Positions 1 through 12,850 of a DNA stretch of 64,000 nucleotides are shown here, one piece after another (the first letter of the stretch is position 1; each line of letters opens with the position of its first letter). The DNA comes from Boswellia sacra. Its lineage: Eukaryota; Streptophyta; Magnoliopsida; Sapindales; Burseraceae. Under the pieces are notes generated by a model. It was given only the letters and a program-made list of their open reading frames with translations, was not told the DNA's origin and searched no databases. The stretch covers positions 868,001-932,000 of the forward strand of contig SNVD02011482.1 of the NCBI GenBank assembly GCA_013180625.2. Reading direction: 5' to 3'. The position numbers and the translations under genes are program-made.

Positions 1-145
1 CAATTAAATAATAGTTGTGGTTAGGAAGTGAAACAATCATTATATATAATCACATAAATAAGTCATGAACATCAACTGAAACTGAATCTTTTAGAACTAT
101 TGCAAATCGAAACTATGTTAAAGAGACTTGGAAGCAGAATTTTAC

Positions 146-1886
146 CGAAACACCAGCAGGAGGATCACGATAGCCAGTTAAAAGAGCAAACACATAATTC
201 TGACCATTGTGGCGAGCCTGAAAGTACAAAGAGTGAGATTTTTCGAGGACAAAAAATGAATGCTTCTATAAGAATTAACAGAAGACAGTAATTACTTTGG
301 TAATAAGACTTAGATCAGGAGGATATGCCCCTCCATTTGCAAACCTAGCAGCCTGTTCATTGGGATATGGCTGAGGAAAACGATCACTGAGTTTACCAGG
401 ACGTGTGAACATCTCACCCTCATCATTAGGTCCATCAACCACTTCAATCTCTGCCGCCATGGCCTTCGTCTCATCCTCTGTGTATGCAACACCAACCAAA
501 TCACGGTATGATATTAGTGACATAGAATGGCAGGATGCGCATACTTGCTGGTAAACCTGGTGACCACGGCGGATCCTGAACATTCAAAATTAACCTCAAA
601 AGGTTAAGACTCAGTTTTTAAAGTTAGATACTGTTTGCAACTAAGCAACACAATTACATTACAATGATCCCAATGAAAGATTTTAAATAGATAGGTCTGA
701 AGGGCAAAGCTAACTCCAAACCTTGATGGATACATAATAGCAAGTTCTCAAATAAGAATAAAAGAACATGAAAGTCTCCATTTTACCCATAGCAGCTAAA
801 AGAGTAGTACATATGGGCCATGCAATTTGTTTCCATCATCAAAATGTCATTCAAGCATACGATATAAAACAGTGTTCTAAGTTAGAGTGACTACAAGTAA
901 ACAGGTAAAGCTAACAGAATGTACAATGAAATATATTTTAATTGGCGGTCTGAAATATAAAAGGACAAGATACTTAATTTGATCTCATAGAAGTAGGATA
1001 ACACATTTCTTTCATCATTTATATTGTAAGCATAACGACAACTACTATAGTTAACAAAAGGGTGACTCAAGACTCACGAAGCATGATCATATGAACTGAG
1101 GATGCCTGCGTGAGGCCAAGGATAGTTTGGACATTCCAAGCCATGTTCAGCTTCATCAGCAGGTGCTATAGTTGCAAAACTCAAAAACCCCGAAACACCA
1201 GCTCCAAGTAGTGCAAATGCCCTAAGAGACTTCATACCAGCAGATGCAGCATCTTCATGAATTTTCTTTGTGGTAAAATATGATAAGATAGGTAATCCCT
1301 GCAAGATCACATGCATAAACTATTAAGTACTAAGAAAAAAGGTAATATACATCTTCCTCCTACATGCAAAGTTTAAAGGTATAATCAAATGGTATGCCAA
1401 GCTGCCTCCCTAGAGAGAATCAGAGAGACAGGACTTGAAGTTGGAAACAATCTTAACAATTTACAGGATATAATTTCTTCATTCACTAGTAGACAAAATA
1501 TAAAGTTGAAAGATGAAATATGATAAATATATCAAATATCACCATATAAACACATAGATACACCCAACTAGTATAGAACTGAAAGAAACCGGTAAAATAT
1601 AATATATAGGCCAGGGCATAAATACACCAATAGAAGGAAAGACCTTCTAAGCCACAGAAGCAATTTAGCAGCATGCGTAACTCACAGTTAGGCCCTCACA
1701 GACTTGGTATTCTAAATCATTCTCAAAAACTCAAAAACAGGAAACAAATAGGCTGCCGAAGTGTAGTAAGTTGGTTTCCACAAACTGTAGATCAGAAAAC
1801 ACAGAAAAGGGTAAAACTAATCTTACAGAAGAGTGAGACTGAAGTTTCCTCCTTAGGAGCTGGTGGATAACTCCTCCTCCAGCCAT
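146..1886 (-). CDS. CYC1: Cytochrome c1, heme protein of mitochondrial complex III (5' part, runs off the left edge)
   Basis: Cytochrome c1 carries electrons from the Rieske protein to cytochrome c in the bc1 complex of the inner mitochondrial membrane. Four coding exons are seen on the minus strand: 1886-1827 (20 codons, starts [17 protein letters not shown]), 1298-1078, 575-296 and 217-146. They give about 211 residues and the rest lies beyond position 1. All junctions are GT-AG and keep the frame. The segment [20 protein letters not shown] spans the exon 2/3 junction and leads into CASCH, the covalent heme-binding motif. The basic start is a mitochondrial presequence; the hydrophobic stretch [20 protein letters not shown] follows. 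The GG-rich start was chosen because it matches the plant family N-terminus and has a good splice donor after it. The gene is divergent from the kelch gene. Confidence 0.93.
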
Positions 1887-2690
1887 TTCAGCAAATATCT
1901 TTACCAATTAGTTCACTGGAACAAGCAGCAGAAGAAATTTATAAAATTATAAATAAGAAATTGCAACTCCTGTAGACAGCAAAATCCGATAACTTGAAGA
2001 AGCTCAAACTGCTAGTAAATTATGTGATACCGAAAAGCATATATTCATATACACACAAATCATGACACCATTTCTCAAACAACTATTATATGTTATGTTA
2101 AATCAATTGCCATTTCTTGTACACAAATTGTTGTCGTTCATTCAAAACTACTTTGAATTAACGAGATTACATTCAATATATGTAATTTTTAAAATTCTTT
2201 TATTATGCTATCAAACGTAATCTCAGCCACTGATCGTGTAATGATATATCAATATCAAAACGGTGACGTCCAGCACAAGAATGCTGAACCAGTGAACTAA
2301 TTACAATGCCTCTCGCAATTGGTTCCAATAATTAAATTCCGAATCACTATCAGCGCAATAGAACGGAGAAGAGCTTTAGATTCTAATCAAATTAATACGT
2401 CCAATATTAACATCGCGCTCGGAAAAAAAAATAAAATAAAATCGTCAAAAACAAGAGGAAAGAAACAAACAAAAGCTACGACATTTACATTCACATAACA
2501 AGGTGTTTCTTTTGAGGAAGACGAAACCCTAACTACGAGCAGATCGAAAGGCATAATGAAAAAGTTAAATTGTAAATAAGAAGAGAACTCACGAGATGAG
2601 ATGAGGGGGAAGGTCGATCGGCGAGCTTGTGGTCAAAGAAGAGGGCGCAGCTTGTAGAGAGATCTATGAATGCGAGAAAATGGGGTTAAC
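1887..2690 (-). other. 5' leader and leader intron of the cytochrome c1 gene
   Basis: On the minus strand a pyrimidine-rich leader (about 2690-2593) ends at a good donor, CTC|GTGAGT. The matching acceptor, with a long pyrimidine tract ending TTGTTCCAG, lies at 1916, so about 30 bases of leader (1915-1887) precede the start codon. This implies a leader intron of about 680 bases (1916-2592). The splice sites are seen; the transcription start is inferred. Confidence 0.65.
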
Positions 2691-2749
2691 ATTTGCTGCT
2701 ATTGCTTCTAACTACACAGTCTCTTTGTTCGATCTTCTCGTCAGTGATG

Positions 2750-2790
2750 TATTTTGGGCTTCCGTTTAGGCCCATTTTAGGGAACCCTAT
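2750..2790 (-). promoter_or_regulatory. Site II-like elements upstream of cytochrome c1
   Basis: TGGGCT at 2755-2760 and GGCCCA (TGGGCC on the other strand) at 2769-2774 lie just upstream of the inferred leader. A further TGGGCT lies near 2950. TGGGCY 'site II' elements are known to be common in promoters of plant nuclear genes for respiratory-chain subunits. That they act here is inferred from position only. Confidence 0.5.
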
Positions 2791-3880
2791 ACACGAGAGT
2801 GTACTTGAAAATAAGTTGGGATGCATCTGGCAATCCTAGGTGAAGGTGGTGCAACAATTATCAATTGATTTTGTTCACGCTAGAACTGGGTCCCATGTGG
2901 CCACCTGGCAGCCACTGAATTAGTTAATTCCAACCAATCATACAAGGGCTGGGCTGCCCCGCCTTAGTATTCCACTGTTAATGAAAAGCAAGCGGCTTGT
3001 TGACATGGATATAATTATTTGAAAACAATATGAGAAAATTGGAGAAACTAGGAGTTTAGCAAAATCTGACTTTTTTTATAATATAAATTAACCAAGTTTA
3101 GCATGAAGAATATATCTTTCTAATGTTATTAAACCAAAAATATATCTTTCTAATGTTATTAAATCACTATTAAACATGTAGAAAAACATAAAATTTAATC
3201 AAATTTAAGATATTATTTAATTTTTAATATTTTTTATTTTTTATTATCTAACTAAGATTAATTAGAAAATATTAATATATATTTTTTAATAATCAATAAT
3301 ATCATACTTGAAAAATTTGTATACAGAATTCTTATCAAGTGAATGGAAGATTAATATACTAAAATTAATATAATAAATATTAATAAGTAAAATAATTTAA
3401 AAAAATGATGTTCCGTTAACTTTGTATATGAATCGTAATAATATTAATGAAAATAAAAACATATTTATGCTAATAAAAAACTTTGATGTTTATTATGAAA
3501 TTTTATATGTAAATTATTCAAAAGGGAAAAATCATTAATCTAACCATTTATTCAGAACAATACTTTAAAAAATTATATTATCATATTTGAATTTAAGAAC
3601 AACGATGGAACGAAGATCAGGTAGAACGAGAATTTTCTTCAATATAATAGCTTAAATTTTAAATAAATAAATAATTATTAATATATGTCATCTTACCATA
3701 TGATATACGAGAAAAAAATTTTTTGTACAAATAAAATGTCGAGAAGGCCAACACGTAGGACGAAGCTAAAGTGCAAAACAGCAAAAGCATGCAAGTAAAT
3801 AAAAACCATTGGCGCCCATCTCATTTGCTCCTCAAAAACTTGTTCCCCTTCCTTCAAGCTCTCTTTTTTCTCTCTTTTCC
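2791..3880. other. AT-rich intergenic stretch between divergent genes
   Basis: No gene is seen. The segment holds a short direct duplication: a unit of about 28 bases beginning AATATATCTTTCTAATG occurs near 3109 and again near 3138. The rest is AT-rich and must contain the upstream promoter sequence of the kelch gene. Confidence 0.6.
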
Positions 3881-3884
3881 AACG

Positions 3885-3892
3885 TATATAAA
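3885..3892 (+). promoter_or_regulatory. TATA box of the kelch gene
   Basis: TATATAAA lies 48 bases before the chosen start codon at 3933. Transcription normally starts about 30 bases after a TATA box, here near 3915. That would leave out the ATG at 3905 (other frame) and the upstream in-frame codons from 3771, which supports 3933 as the start. Confidence 0.6.
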
Positions 3893-3932
3893 CGAGAATA
3901 ACCCATGTCTGCTTTCATCAACCTGCACAAAA

Positions 3933-6184
3933 ATGACGAAGCATACCCACAACCCCAAGCACTTGTACGCAAAAACAGTTTTGCTTGTTTCTTGTCTTGG
4001 CCTTATGGGCGCGGCTCTCATTGCGGATTTCATGTGGGCTTCGTCTTCATCCTCGTCTTCTTCTGCATATTTATCAATGGCTTCCAACTGGGCTCTTCAG
4101 AAATCCGGGATCGTAATCATGCCTAAAATTAATGATACTTACAAAGTCGATAGGGTATACCTTCGCTCTCTCTTTCTGTGCTAATTAATATCTCATCTTG
4201 GTTCTGTTATAAATGAATCAATGAAGAGACTTTCTGATGTTGTATTGCTCTTGGTAGATTATTGATTGATTAATCTCTATTTGTAGAGAGAATCTGTGAG
4301 TGTGAAAGATAAAAAGGAGAACTTCTCTCAGAGATTGTTGTCAGCAACTTTTGCGGATTTACCAGCACCGGATTTAGAATGGGAGCAAATGCCGTCAGCA
4401 CCAGTGCCCCGTCTTGATGGCTCATCAATACAGATTAAGGATATTCTCTATGTGTTTTCAGGATATGGCAGCCTGGACTATGTAAGAAAATTTTTTCCCA
4501 GCACCAAATTATTTACAATTTCATCATATTGTAGTCATTACTGGATTGTTTTTCTAGGGGATCGCCTTCTTCGGTTTCCAAACTTAATGGTTCTAAAGTT
4601 TCATTTTTGTGTCCTTCAGGTGCATTCTCATGTAGACGTTTACAATTTCACAGAAAATAAATGGGTAGACAGGTTTGATACGCCAGAAGAGATGGGCCAT
4701 TCGCATTTGGGAATAGCAACGGATGGGAGTTACATTTATGTGGTCTCGGGACAATATGGTCCCCAATGCAGAGGCCCTACATCTCGTACATTTGTTCTTG
4801 ACACGCAGACAAGAAAATGGAACAGCATGCCCCCATTACCATCTCCCAGGTATATATATGATTCAATAGGATAGATGTGAGTCATGTTACAGTTCTGCAG
4901 AAATGCACTTCTGTTCATACTACTTTAAACAAGGTTTTTGACTTTGATGTAGAATCAAAATTTCATAGGCTTATAATATTGGCTGTAGCGGTTGTTGCAG
5001 CAAAATAAATGCCTTTCGTGGAATAGCTATATAATTTACTAGATATGACTGCCAAGAACTACAGTTATCTTAATCAGAGTGACTCCTTATAGCTATAACA
5101 TATGTAAGTGGTAAGGCAAAATCTTTTCCTTGACTTGCCTGTCCTATAAGTGAGATTGGGGTTGACAAGAAAACTTGAGTGCTTTGGAAAACCAATGCCA
5201 TTTGTTCAAATTTGTGAGTAGTTGAGATCTGCTTGCACCAGTAGCTGAATTTTTTGTGAGATAGATGAAATAATATAACCCAAGAAATTTCAGGTATGCT
5301 CCAGCAACTCAATTATGGAGAGGCCGCCTTCATGTGATGGGAGGCAGCAAACAGAATCGCCACACACCTGGATTGGAACACTGGAGCATTGCAGTAAAGG
5401 ATGGCAAAGTATTGGAAAAGGAGTGGCGGACTGAAATTCCTATTCCTCGTGGTGGACCGCACAGGTTTGTGGCTTCCTCATTAAATATTTATCATTCATT
5501 TTCTTGTATGGAGGATTAAAACTTAAATGTGATCCAAGTTACATTAAAAGAATATTTTCTTTTCGGCCAACTCAAACAACTTATATACCGATTTTTGAAT
5601 TTCCTGATCCTGAAGGTCAATTTTCTAACAGGGCTTGCATTGCGATCAATGATCGGCTTTTTGTTATTGGTGGTCAAGAGGGTGATTTTATGGCCAAACC
5701 TGGATCACCTATTTTCAAATGCTCACGCAGGCATGAGGTATATGAGATAATCATTTTGGTTTAGTTAGATTGCTGGTGCTTGGGTTTCTGTTACCATGTT
5801 TTGATGTTGATGATATGTGCATGTTTCTTAGTTTTCTTGCTTCTGCAATCTTTGGTGACACACTAATTAGCATAGTTTAAGTTCTATGTTTATTATTTAT
5901 ATTTATCTTTTTGTAAATTCTTGTCGTTATCAGGTAGTGTACGGTGATGTCTACATGTTGGATGCTGACATGAAGTGGAGAACATTACCTCCAATGCCAA
6001 AACCCAACTCTCATATAGAATGTGCCTGGGTTATAGTCAATAATTCGATAATCATTACAGGAGGTACAACAGAAAAGCACCCAGTGACCAAAAGGATGAT
6101 GTTGGTTGGGGAGGTGTTTCAATTTAATTTAAACTCACTGGTAATCACATTCTCTTTTTACTGGAAGCAGTCAGCATTGAAAGC

Positions 6185-6229
<45 letters not shown>

Positions 6230-7131
6230 GTATGTAGACACACACACACGCACACGCACACGCGCCCACACATACACACATACACTTTTTTTTTTTTTTT
6301 ACCTACAGTCATTTCTTATGTGAAATATGTGCCATTTTGTGTATCTTCTGTTTTCTCTCCTAGCACTCCCAACTAACCTCTTGTTCTTGTGGCAACTTCA
6401 ATATCAATCACTTTATTCCCTTTTTCATGATCGTCTGCTTCTTATTGGTTTTAGCTCTCGTGTATAGAGTCAATCCCACTTCTTAACTTTTTTTTATGAA
6501 TTTCCATGTATCTTGAGCTTCCTTAATTGGTGTCCAATTTTATATATATATATATGCTGCATCATGCTAGATTGTAGTGTTCATTTTGGAAGGGAAAATA
6601 GGTGGCTAGATCGTCTAATATTCCTTTTTCACTACAATGGCGTCTATTTGTTACTCTGTAATTTCTGATAGGTGCTTCATCAGTGTACTTATGTATGTTA
6701 ACATTAACGTTAATAACGGGAAAAGTGTTGGTCGTCAAAGATTGCATCCAAACAAAGACTCTCACTCGACTTTCATTGTTTTATTTATGCCTGCTGCTAT
6801 AATCCTTGCAAACCATGTTTTGGGTTTTGCATTGTTATTTCGTTGTTCCCTACTCAACAAAGGCGAAATTGTAACTGTGTCTAGTTATTTACTTTTGATG
6901 GCAGTTGAAATTTGTAAAGGATTGATCTCTTTTTTTTTTTTGTCTTTTTTCTGGGTCAAATTACAGACATGGTCAGTGATCGGAAAGCTCCCTTATCGTG
7001 TAAAAACCACCTTAGCTGGCTTTTGGGATGGATGGTTGTATTTTACATCTGGACAGAGGGACAGAGGACCAGATAATCCACAGCCAAAGAAGGTCATTGG
7101 AGAAATGTGGAGAACCAAGTTGCACTTGTGA
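3933..7131 (+). CDS. Kelch-repeat (galactose oxidase-type beta-propeller) protein with N-terminal membrane anchor
   Basis: Seven exons, all GT-AG and in frame: 3933-4154, 4287-4481, 4620-4849, 5294-5464, 5632-5737, 5934-6140 and 6967-7131, giving about 431 residues. Residues about 13-33 form one hydrophobic segment after a basic start, then a serine-rich linker, so a type II membrane or signal-anchor protein is likely. The rest carries kelch-type blades: paired glycines with a later tyrosine and tryptophan, for example YVFSGYG, YVVSGQYG, VMGGS, FVIGGQEGD and IITGGT, each followed by W-x-x-MPP-like turns (WNSMPPLP, WRTLPPMP). It resembles the plant family typified by Arabidopsis At3g27220, recognised from memory. 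The biochemical role is unknown. Intron 6 is long and carries a microsatellite. Confidence 0.9.
6188..6300. repeat. Compound microsatellite in kelch intron 6
   Basis: A run of TA dinucleotides passes into GTAT tetranucleotides, then CA/CG-rich dinucleotides, then a poly-T tract. It lies wholly within intron 6. Such arrays vary in length between individuals; no function is implied. Confidence 0.85.
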
Positions 7132-8750
7132 TTCCAAACTTTTGTAGCTAACTCTTTTTTAACATTTTGATAGTTTCCCTTTTTCAAAAATTTTAAGATT
7201 TTCTTCTTTCAATTTTGTTTTCTCTAACCAGATAAATGTTACAAATCAATTTTCATTGAATATGTTGTACTGATTATAATGAAATACGACTGTTGACCAT
7301 TATAATGGATTCAAAACCCTTTCTCCGGCTTTCCAATTCCATATAGCTTCATGCCACGCCAGTAAAGAATACACAGCAACTAACGGTCAAAAACCCAAGA
7401 AAACGAGTCAATGTTTCTTTTGTGTAACTGGATCTGGGCTCACGCAGACTCAATGCCCGCTATACCAAAGAGTGGAAATTGAAGGCTCAGGAAATCTTTA
7501 ATGACACAATAAACTGGAATAGAACTTACTGTCAATAAAGAGTCGTAGGTGCAACGGACTTGCCGAGCTGTTGCAGCGAACCACTTATACACTGAAATGT
7601 GGAAGAAAAGAAGCGGAAATATCACTGTCAAATAGTACCAGTAGCTGAACTTTTTACAGCATGGCTCAGTCACCGAGGGACAACACTCTCTAAGATCAAG
7701 CAAGGTGTCAACACTAGTTGGTACAATAGCTCTTGAACAAGTTGAATCAAGTAAACCGAACACCAAATGAAAGCAAGTATCCTTTCTTTACTACAGAATT
7801 ACACGAACTGCTGAGAGGAATAAATTAAGGTCATCCAGATCTGCATTTACAAGGAATGGCCAAATCACCTATGCCCATAGTGAGCTTGCTGATCTTTTAT
7901 CCCTTTCTTTACACAATGATGATCCTATGTGCCTTTAAATAAAACATGGTAAACAAAATGGAGTTACATAGCTTCAATCACTTGAATAACAAGAACGATT
8001 ATCTTGTTTAACACCTATTCGAGCCAGTAGCAAACTACCAGCAGTCTTTGGTTACTCCAGAAAGTATCCAACTTAAACCTACCTGCAAATTAAGAAAACA
8101 AATCAATCTAGGGCATTAAGCCAATGAATTGCTTAACAAATCAAAAGGTAGTCTTGTCAATGATATTATATCAAATCAAGATTGATTTCCAGAGAGACTA
8201 GCGTTTTCGAACAAATAAAACTTTGAATCCAGACATGGAAAAAATGCAGAGCACGTCTTGTTAGCATCTTCAAAGATATTATGAGAGTTCAGTCTAAAAT
8301 ATTTTCTTTCCTTTTCTTTTTCATTTTAATTAATTAATTTATTCATTTTGGTAGACATATTCACTGATTAGATTTCAAGTGTTCCTTTGTTACTTTTAAA
8401 AATTCTTGGTTAAATTAAGAAGTGTTTTAATTAAGGTGTCAAAAGCAATATAAAAATGCCATTTATTTAGTAGCTTGATTTATCATACATGGATTTATGA
8501 AAAATTTGTTTCTCATAACTCGTGTGGGTTACAGTCCGCTGACCTGTTTTATGTTCTCCGCATTGGAATTGATATAACAAGTAATGCAAAGAATTTCCAC
8601 AATTTTGCAAGACCACCAAGAGACAGGTAATTTCTGCAGAAATTATTCCAACTTCGTAAAAACATGATATATAAGGGCAACATGAATGCAAAGGTTCAAA
8701 TTTCTAGATGTTGGCTGTGTGCGTGTATGAGTAAGTGAGAGAGATACCTA
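7132..8750. other. Convergent 3' regions of the kelch and SET-domain genes
   Basis: This space must hold the 3' untranslated regions of both genes. A minus-strand open frame of 108 codons (7440-7766) with a hydrophobic stretch is present, but it has no recognisable homology, no clear splice context and ordinary AT-rich surroundings, so no gene is called. The remainder shows no structure that I can name. Confidence 0.5.
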
Positions 8751-11700
8751 TTATTTCAATAAAGGAGCATAAGGAGCCGGGCATGGAGAAACAGAGTGAT
8801 CAGGTAACTGGTTTATCAGATCATCTGTCGCCTGCAAGCATGCATTTAGCATTTTCTTTTCCAACCTAACAAGCTGAGTAGCAACTCGCTTCTTAGGGTT
8901 CAAGTTAGGATCTGCCAACTAAAATAATTAAAAAGTTCCAATTAGAACCCAATCAGCAAATATAATTCAATTATCAATGGATCTGGAGGATTAAATATAC
9001 CAAAGACTCATCTTCACTCAGAGTAGTAGGATAACCAGCTAGCCTTCTTGCAAAATAATCAGCAAGCTGATCTAGCACTGCTCGTTCCATACAAGGACTC
9101 ACCTATAAGGGTCCATAATATCCCAGGGTGGTAAAAATATTACATTTGTCAGTTAAATAAATAAGTTTGGCAAGGATGATAACACTTTTTTGAAAACCAG
9201 AAAGAGAAAGCATGGTTGAAATCAGTACATTTTAGAGAACCATTAGACAAGGAGAAAAGGGATGAGGTGGGAGGAGCAAGACTGAAACCTTTTACCTTTT
9301 GGACATGGCTACTAAGGCTAGCACATGAAGCATTTAAGTACAAGTTTGACCATCAATTCTAAAAGACTGATTTCTACATTGAGAGCATGAGAGATGAACT
9401 TACAGGACAAACTGGACCTTGAGACGAAATGACAGATTGCATCTCAGATGTATCTGAAACATAGCCCAATCTCAAATAAGGAAGCATATCTGCAACAGCT
9501 TCCTTTTCCTTCCCTTTATACACCTAGAGAAGAATTTCCTTCAATATACCCAGGAAAAGAAAAGATAATACAGTAAACTTCATTAATAGTAAAAGAGTTT
9601 TTAAACCTTACATGAAAAACTTGTACTGATAGTTTGCCATTTCTTTGGGCAACCATCCTCTTATCCTGATATTGAGGATCCTCAGTGTTCAAAGCTGCCT
9701 GGAAGATATTATACACAATCATGTCAAGCTGGACGAGTTGAAAAAGCATAACTGCAAGTACAAGACATTGAAACCAAAGATTTTACCTCAACCACTAAAC
9801 GGTCATAAGAATTATCTTCGTCAACAAAACCATAGTTTATAAGCAGTTTTGAATTAGGCTGAGGACCACACCTACAAAAGAAGTTATAAACTCTATATTT
9901 TGTAACAAAAAACTTATAACTGAGGAGGCAAGTCCACTTTACCTAGCAAGAAATAAATGAAAAACTTGATTTTGTGGCCAATAAAGCGAGTATTATACCA
10001 GACAACAATAGATTCCCCAGCCTTGTAAGGACGGTCGACCACCAGTTCAACAGCACCATCAACAGCAGTTAACATTGCCTTACAGTTGCTTCTGTAAGCT
10101 AGCAGTGGAGGTCCAAGAGGAACCAAAGCAAATCTCCGAGCCAAACTGACTTTCTGAGTTAAGAAGGGCATCAACTAATAATTCAACCGCCTTATTGGAG
10201 AAGGCAAAAAAATGATACAAAAATGAGTCTGAAAACCAAATCATTTAGTTCACATTTATAATAGAGCTACACTAGTCATTTCTCCCACAGTTCCACCTTT
10301 TTATTGGACATGAAGAACATCATACGGGTTATACATCGCAAGCAACATGTCAGTACTAAAATTAAAGGATTACCTATTCAATGCTAATTGACATGAACAG
10401 CAATTAAGGAAACAATGTAACTTGCATGATGAGCAACTGATAACATATTAACACCAATGCTTACAATAATGGAGTAAACAAACATCTTACACTGAATGTC
10501 AACTTATCAATTGTACAGATCTCATGTTATACGAGAAAAGATTCCTCAAAAACATCTAAAATGCAACCTCAGGGACTTAAAAATGTTTCAGATGCAAGAT
10601 ATTAAAGAAGTTAACTCAAACAGAATCCTCTACCATTTAACACGTCACACATCAAACATACAAGTACTCGTCTTTCATGTCTCCATGGGATGAAAAAAGG
10701 GGAATTTGGGAGCTAGATATACAACTTACCTGCAAATGCACCACGCAAGACTGGACTGCTACAAAAGCTTGTTTGAAAATCTCAAATGGGAATGCTTCAG
10801 TTGGTATATCATAAGGATATTGCTGCAAAATTTTACATAAAACAATAAACTGATATCAGAACATGACCAACAGGATTAACTATTAAAGCAATATGATTAA
10901 CAATTATCTTCCAGCTCAAAAAAATAAATAAATAAATAAAATGTATATAACCTGAAATAAAGACCCTGCCATAAACCAGACTGTGTCAAGCTCATTGTAC
11001 TCTCTTTTGATTCCTTCGGCCCTTTCAAGAACTTCAGCCTGAGTCAATACACCAGAATGCAGTGTTAAATCTTTTGGACCATCAAACGATGGCAGAATTT
11101 AGAGATAAGAGGCAAGCATGTATAACAAAGTCATCAACATTCATCTTTCACTGGCTAAAATTATGAACAAAAAGTACCTTAGTTGGGCTACCGGTGAGGT
11201 AAGCCAATTCAGCTTCTGACCACAGAAGTGGGGATTCCACAGCTAATTGTCCTCTCCCTCGCTGACGATCCAGCTCTCTGATGTATGGATACCAGAATGA
11301 CTTTTTTCCTTGCTTCTTCTCGTACATTAGATACAAAGCTAAGCATGCCAACTCCGACAATTTGTTGGTAGTCAATAGTTCCGCTGCATGCAAACCCAAG
11401 AAGCAAATTTTACACCTTAATTGAGTCTTATTATTCCTAGAAAATGTAGGGCAACTAAGGCACACCCACATGCCCCATTTTCCTCGTTGACCATAGACAC
11501 CATTTCACTCAAATTGGTAGGCGCAATATTACCAAAAGATGCAAAATGTGAACTTGCGACCTCCTATCACTAAACATTTCCCCTCTCACATAATATAGCT
11601 ATTTAGATCATTGCAATGAAAGCCGAAAAAACATTAACGAAAACTAGCATTACATAAAAATGAATGTATAATGTTCTGATGTGCTCCAAAAATTTCAATG

Positions 11701-12270
11701 AATTCTAAATAGCTTCTACTCCCGGCAACAAGATTAACTTTGACATAGCACCTTACCAATGGTCTCGTTCCCCAAAACTCTCTCAAGCGTCACAACCAAC
11801 GTATTTGGCACCGAGAACGCCACGTCACCCGCCTACTTCAAGAAAAAGACTCCCAAAATCAGAACGCACAAAACCGAAATCTCTCACAAAAGTCAACAGA
11901 ATCAGACCTGAAGGTCTTCGCTGGCGGCAACGTAATGTATCGGCGGCCTGTGTTTATCATCATGCAAAGGCCGCTCTTTGAGAACAACTTTACAAGGCGG
12001 CAGACCGTTCTTGTGCATCCAAGATTTCAAGTCACCTAGCTCCTCCTCTTTCTTGCTGACGACTTCGCGCGAGCCGGCCACCATAGTATCGGAGCCGGAG
12101 ACGCGAAACGTGGAGGAGCTCCGTCTGCGAATGAGGGGGAATGAAGATCCGAAATTAGGGTTGTTGCGGACGGAGATGGAGGCCGTGGAGGCGATTGAGA
12201 GAGGATGAGGCGGAGATCGAATTGGCGGCGAAATGTATTTGCTGCACAAAGAACAAGAAACTTCCATCAT
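8751..12270 (-). CDS. Plastid SET-domain protein, Rubisco-methyltransferase family
   Basis: Eleven exons, all GT-AG and in frame: 12270-11908, 11832-11757, 11383-11178, 11038-10952, 10822-10730, 10153-9999, 9871-9787, 9698-9612, 9523-9404, 9102-9001 and 8918-8751, giving 513 residues. The first about 60 residues are Ser/Arg-rich, like a chloroplast transit peptide. A SET fold of the Rubisco LSMT type follows, with the C-terminal SET signature CGPQPNSKLLINYGF at about 328-342, then the helical substrate-binding domain (PLLWSEAEL precedes the SET core). It matches the Arabidopsis At3g07670 group, recognised from memory. Where LSMTs have an Asn-His-Ser cofactor motif, this protein reads LVPLGPPLLAYRSNC, so methyltransferase activity is uncertain. 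The start at 12270 (MMEVS) could equally be 12267. Confidence 0.9.
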
Positions 12271-12850
12271 ACAACACAAGGGAAGGAAATTGGAGAGTTA
12301 GGGTTAAGGTTAGTGATATGTGATGAGGTCTGAGCTTGAGATATTAGTTTGGAAGATATTGGAAGAGTAAGCTTTGAAGCTGTGCGGGTCTCGTGTTTGG
12401 TTTTGTTTTCATAACTCTGGTTTTGTTGGGTTGGGGATAAGAGAAGACAAATGGGCAAATGGGTCGATAGCGAGATGACAATCGGTTGTGATATCGGATT
12501 GGAGGGAAACAAAAAATCTTCTTCTGTCGCGCTACTGCTCGTGGTTTTGGTTGCCTTTGGTGAATTATGGACTTTTTCACTTGCTCTTGTAAATTATCGT
12601 TTTATCGTTCGAGATTTTATGCAATTTGAACAGAAGAAACTGAATGTGAGAGGAAGTATTTTATGTGTTTAAATTAATTAACACAATTTTTTTGTTTAAC
12701 TCATCGTAAGTTTGCTAGTATTATAGTTTGTAATAATTTTATCATTTTTATTATATTTAAATAAATAGATGTATCATTGAATTTTATTGATAGAATTATG
12801 TAGTTGAACGAACTCAAATTTTCTCTCTCTCTCTCTCTCTTTTTTTTTTT
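12271..12850. promoter_or_regulatory. Upstream region of the SET-domain gene, with a CT microsatellite
   Basis: The segment just upstream of the start codon should hold the leader and promoter. A CT repeat followed by poly-T lies at about 12821-12850. Open frames here on either strand have no homology I recognise. No TATA box is obvious on the minus strand. Confidence 0.4.

Noticed and set aside
3771..3932. In-frame upstream extension of the kelch protein (start at 3771)
   Set aside because: It lies across and upstream of the TATA box at 3885 and encodes a sequence unlike a protein N-terminus; the ATG at 3933 fits the TATA spacing.
3905..4126. Overlapping 73-codon frame starting at 3905
   Set aside because: It lies in another frame across kelch exon 1 and its ATG is too close to the TATA box to be in the mRNA.
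7440..7766. Minus-strand 108-codon frame with a hydrophobic segment
   Set aside because: No homology, no splice or promoter context, and located where two 3' untranslated regions meet.
11978..12208. Plus-strand frame opposite SET exon 1
   Set aside because: It is the antisense shadow of a GC-richer coding exon.
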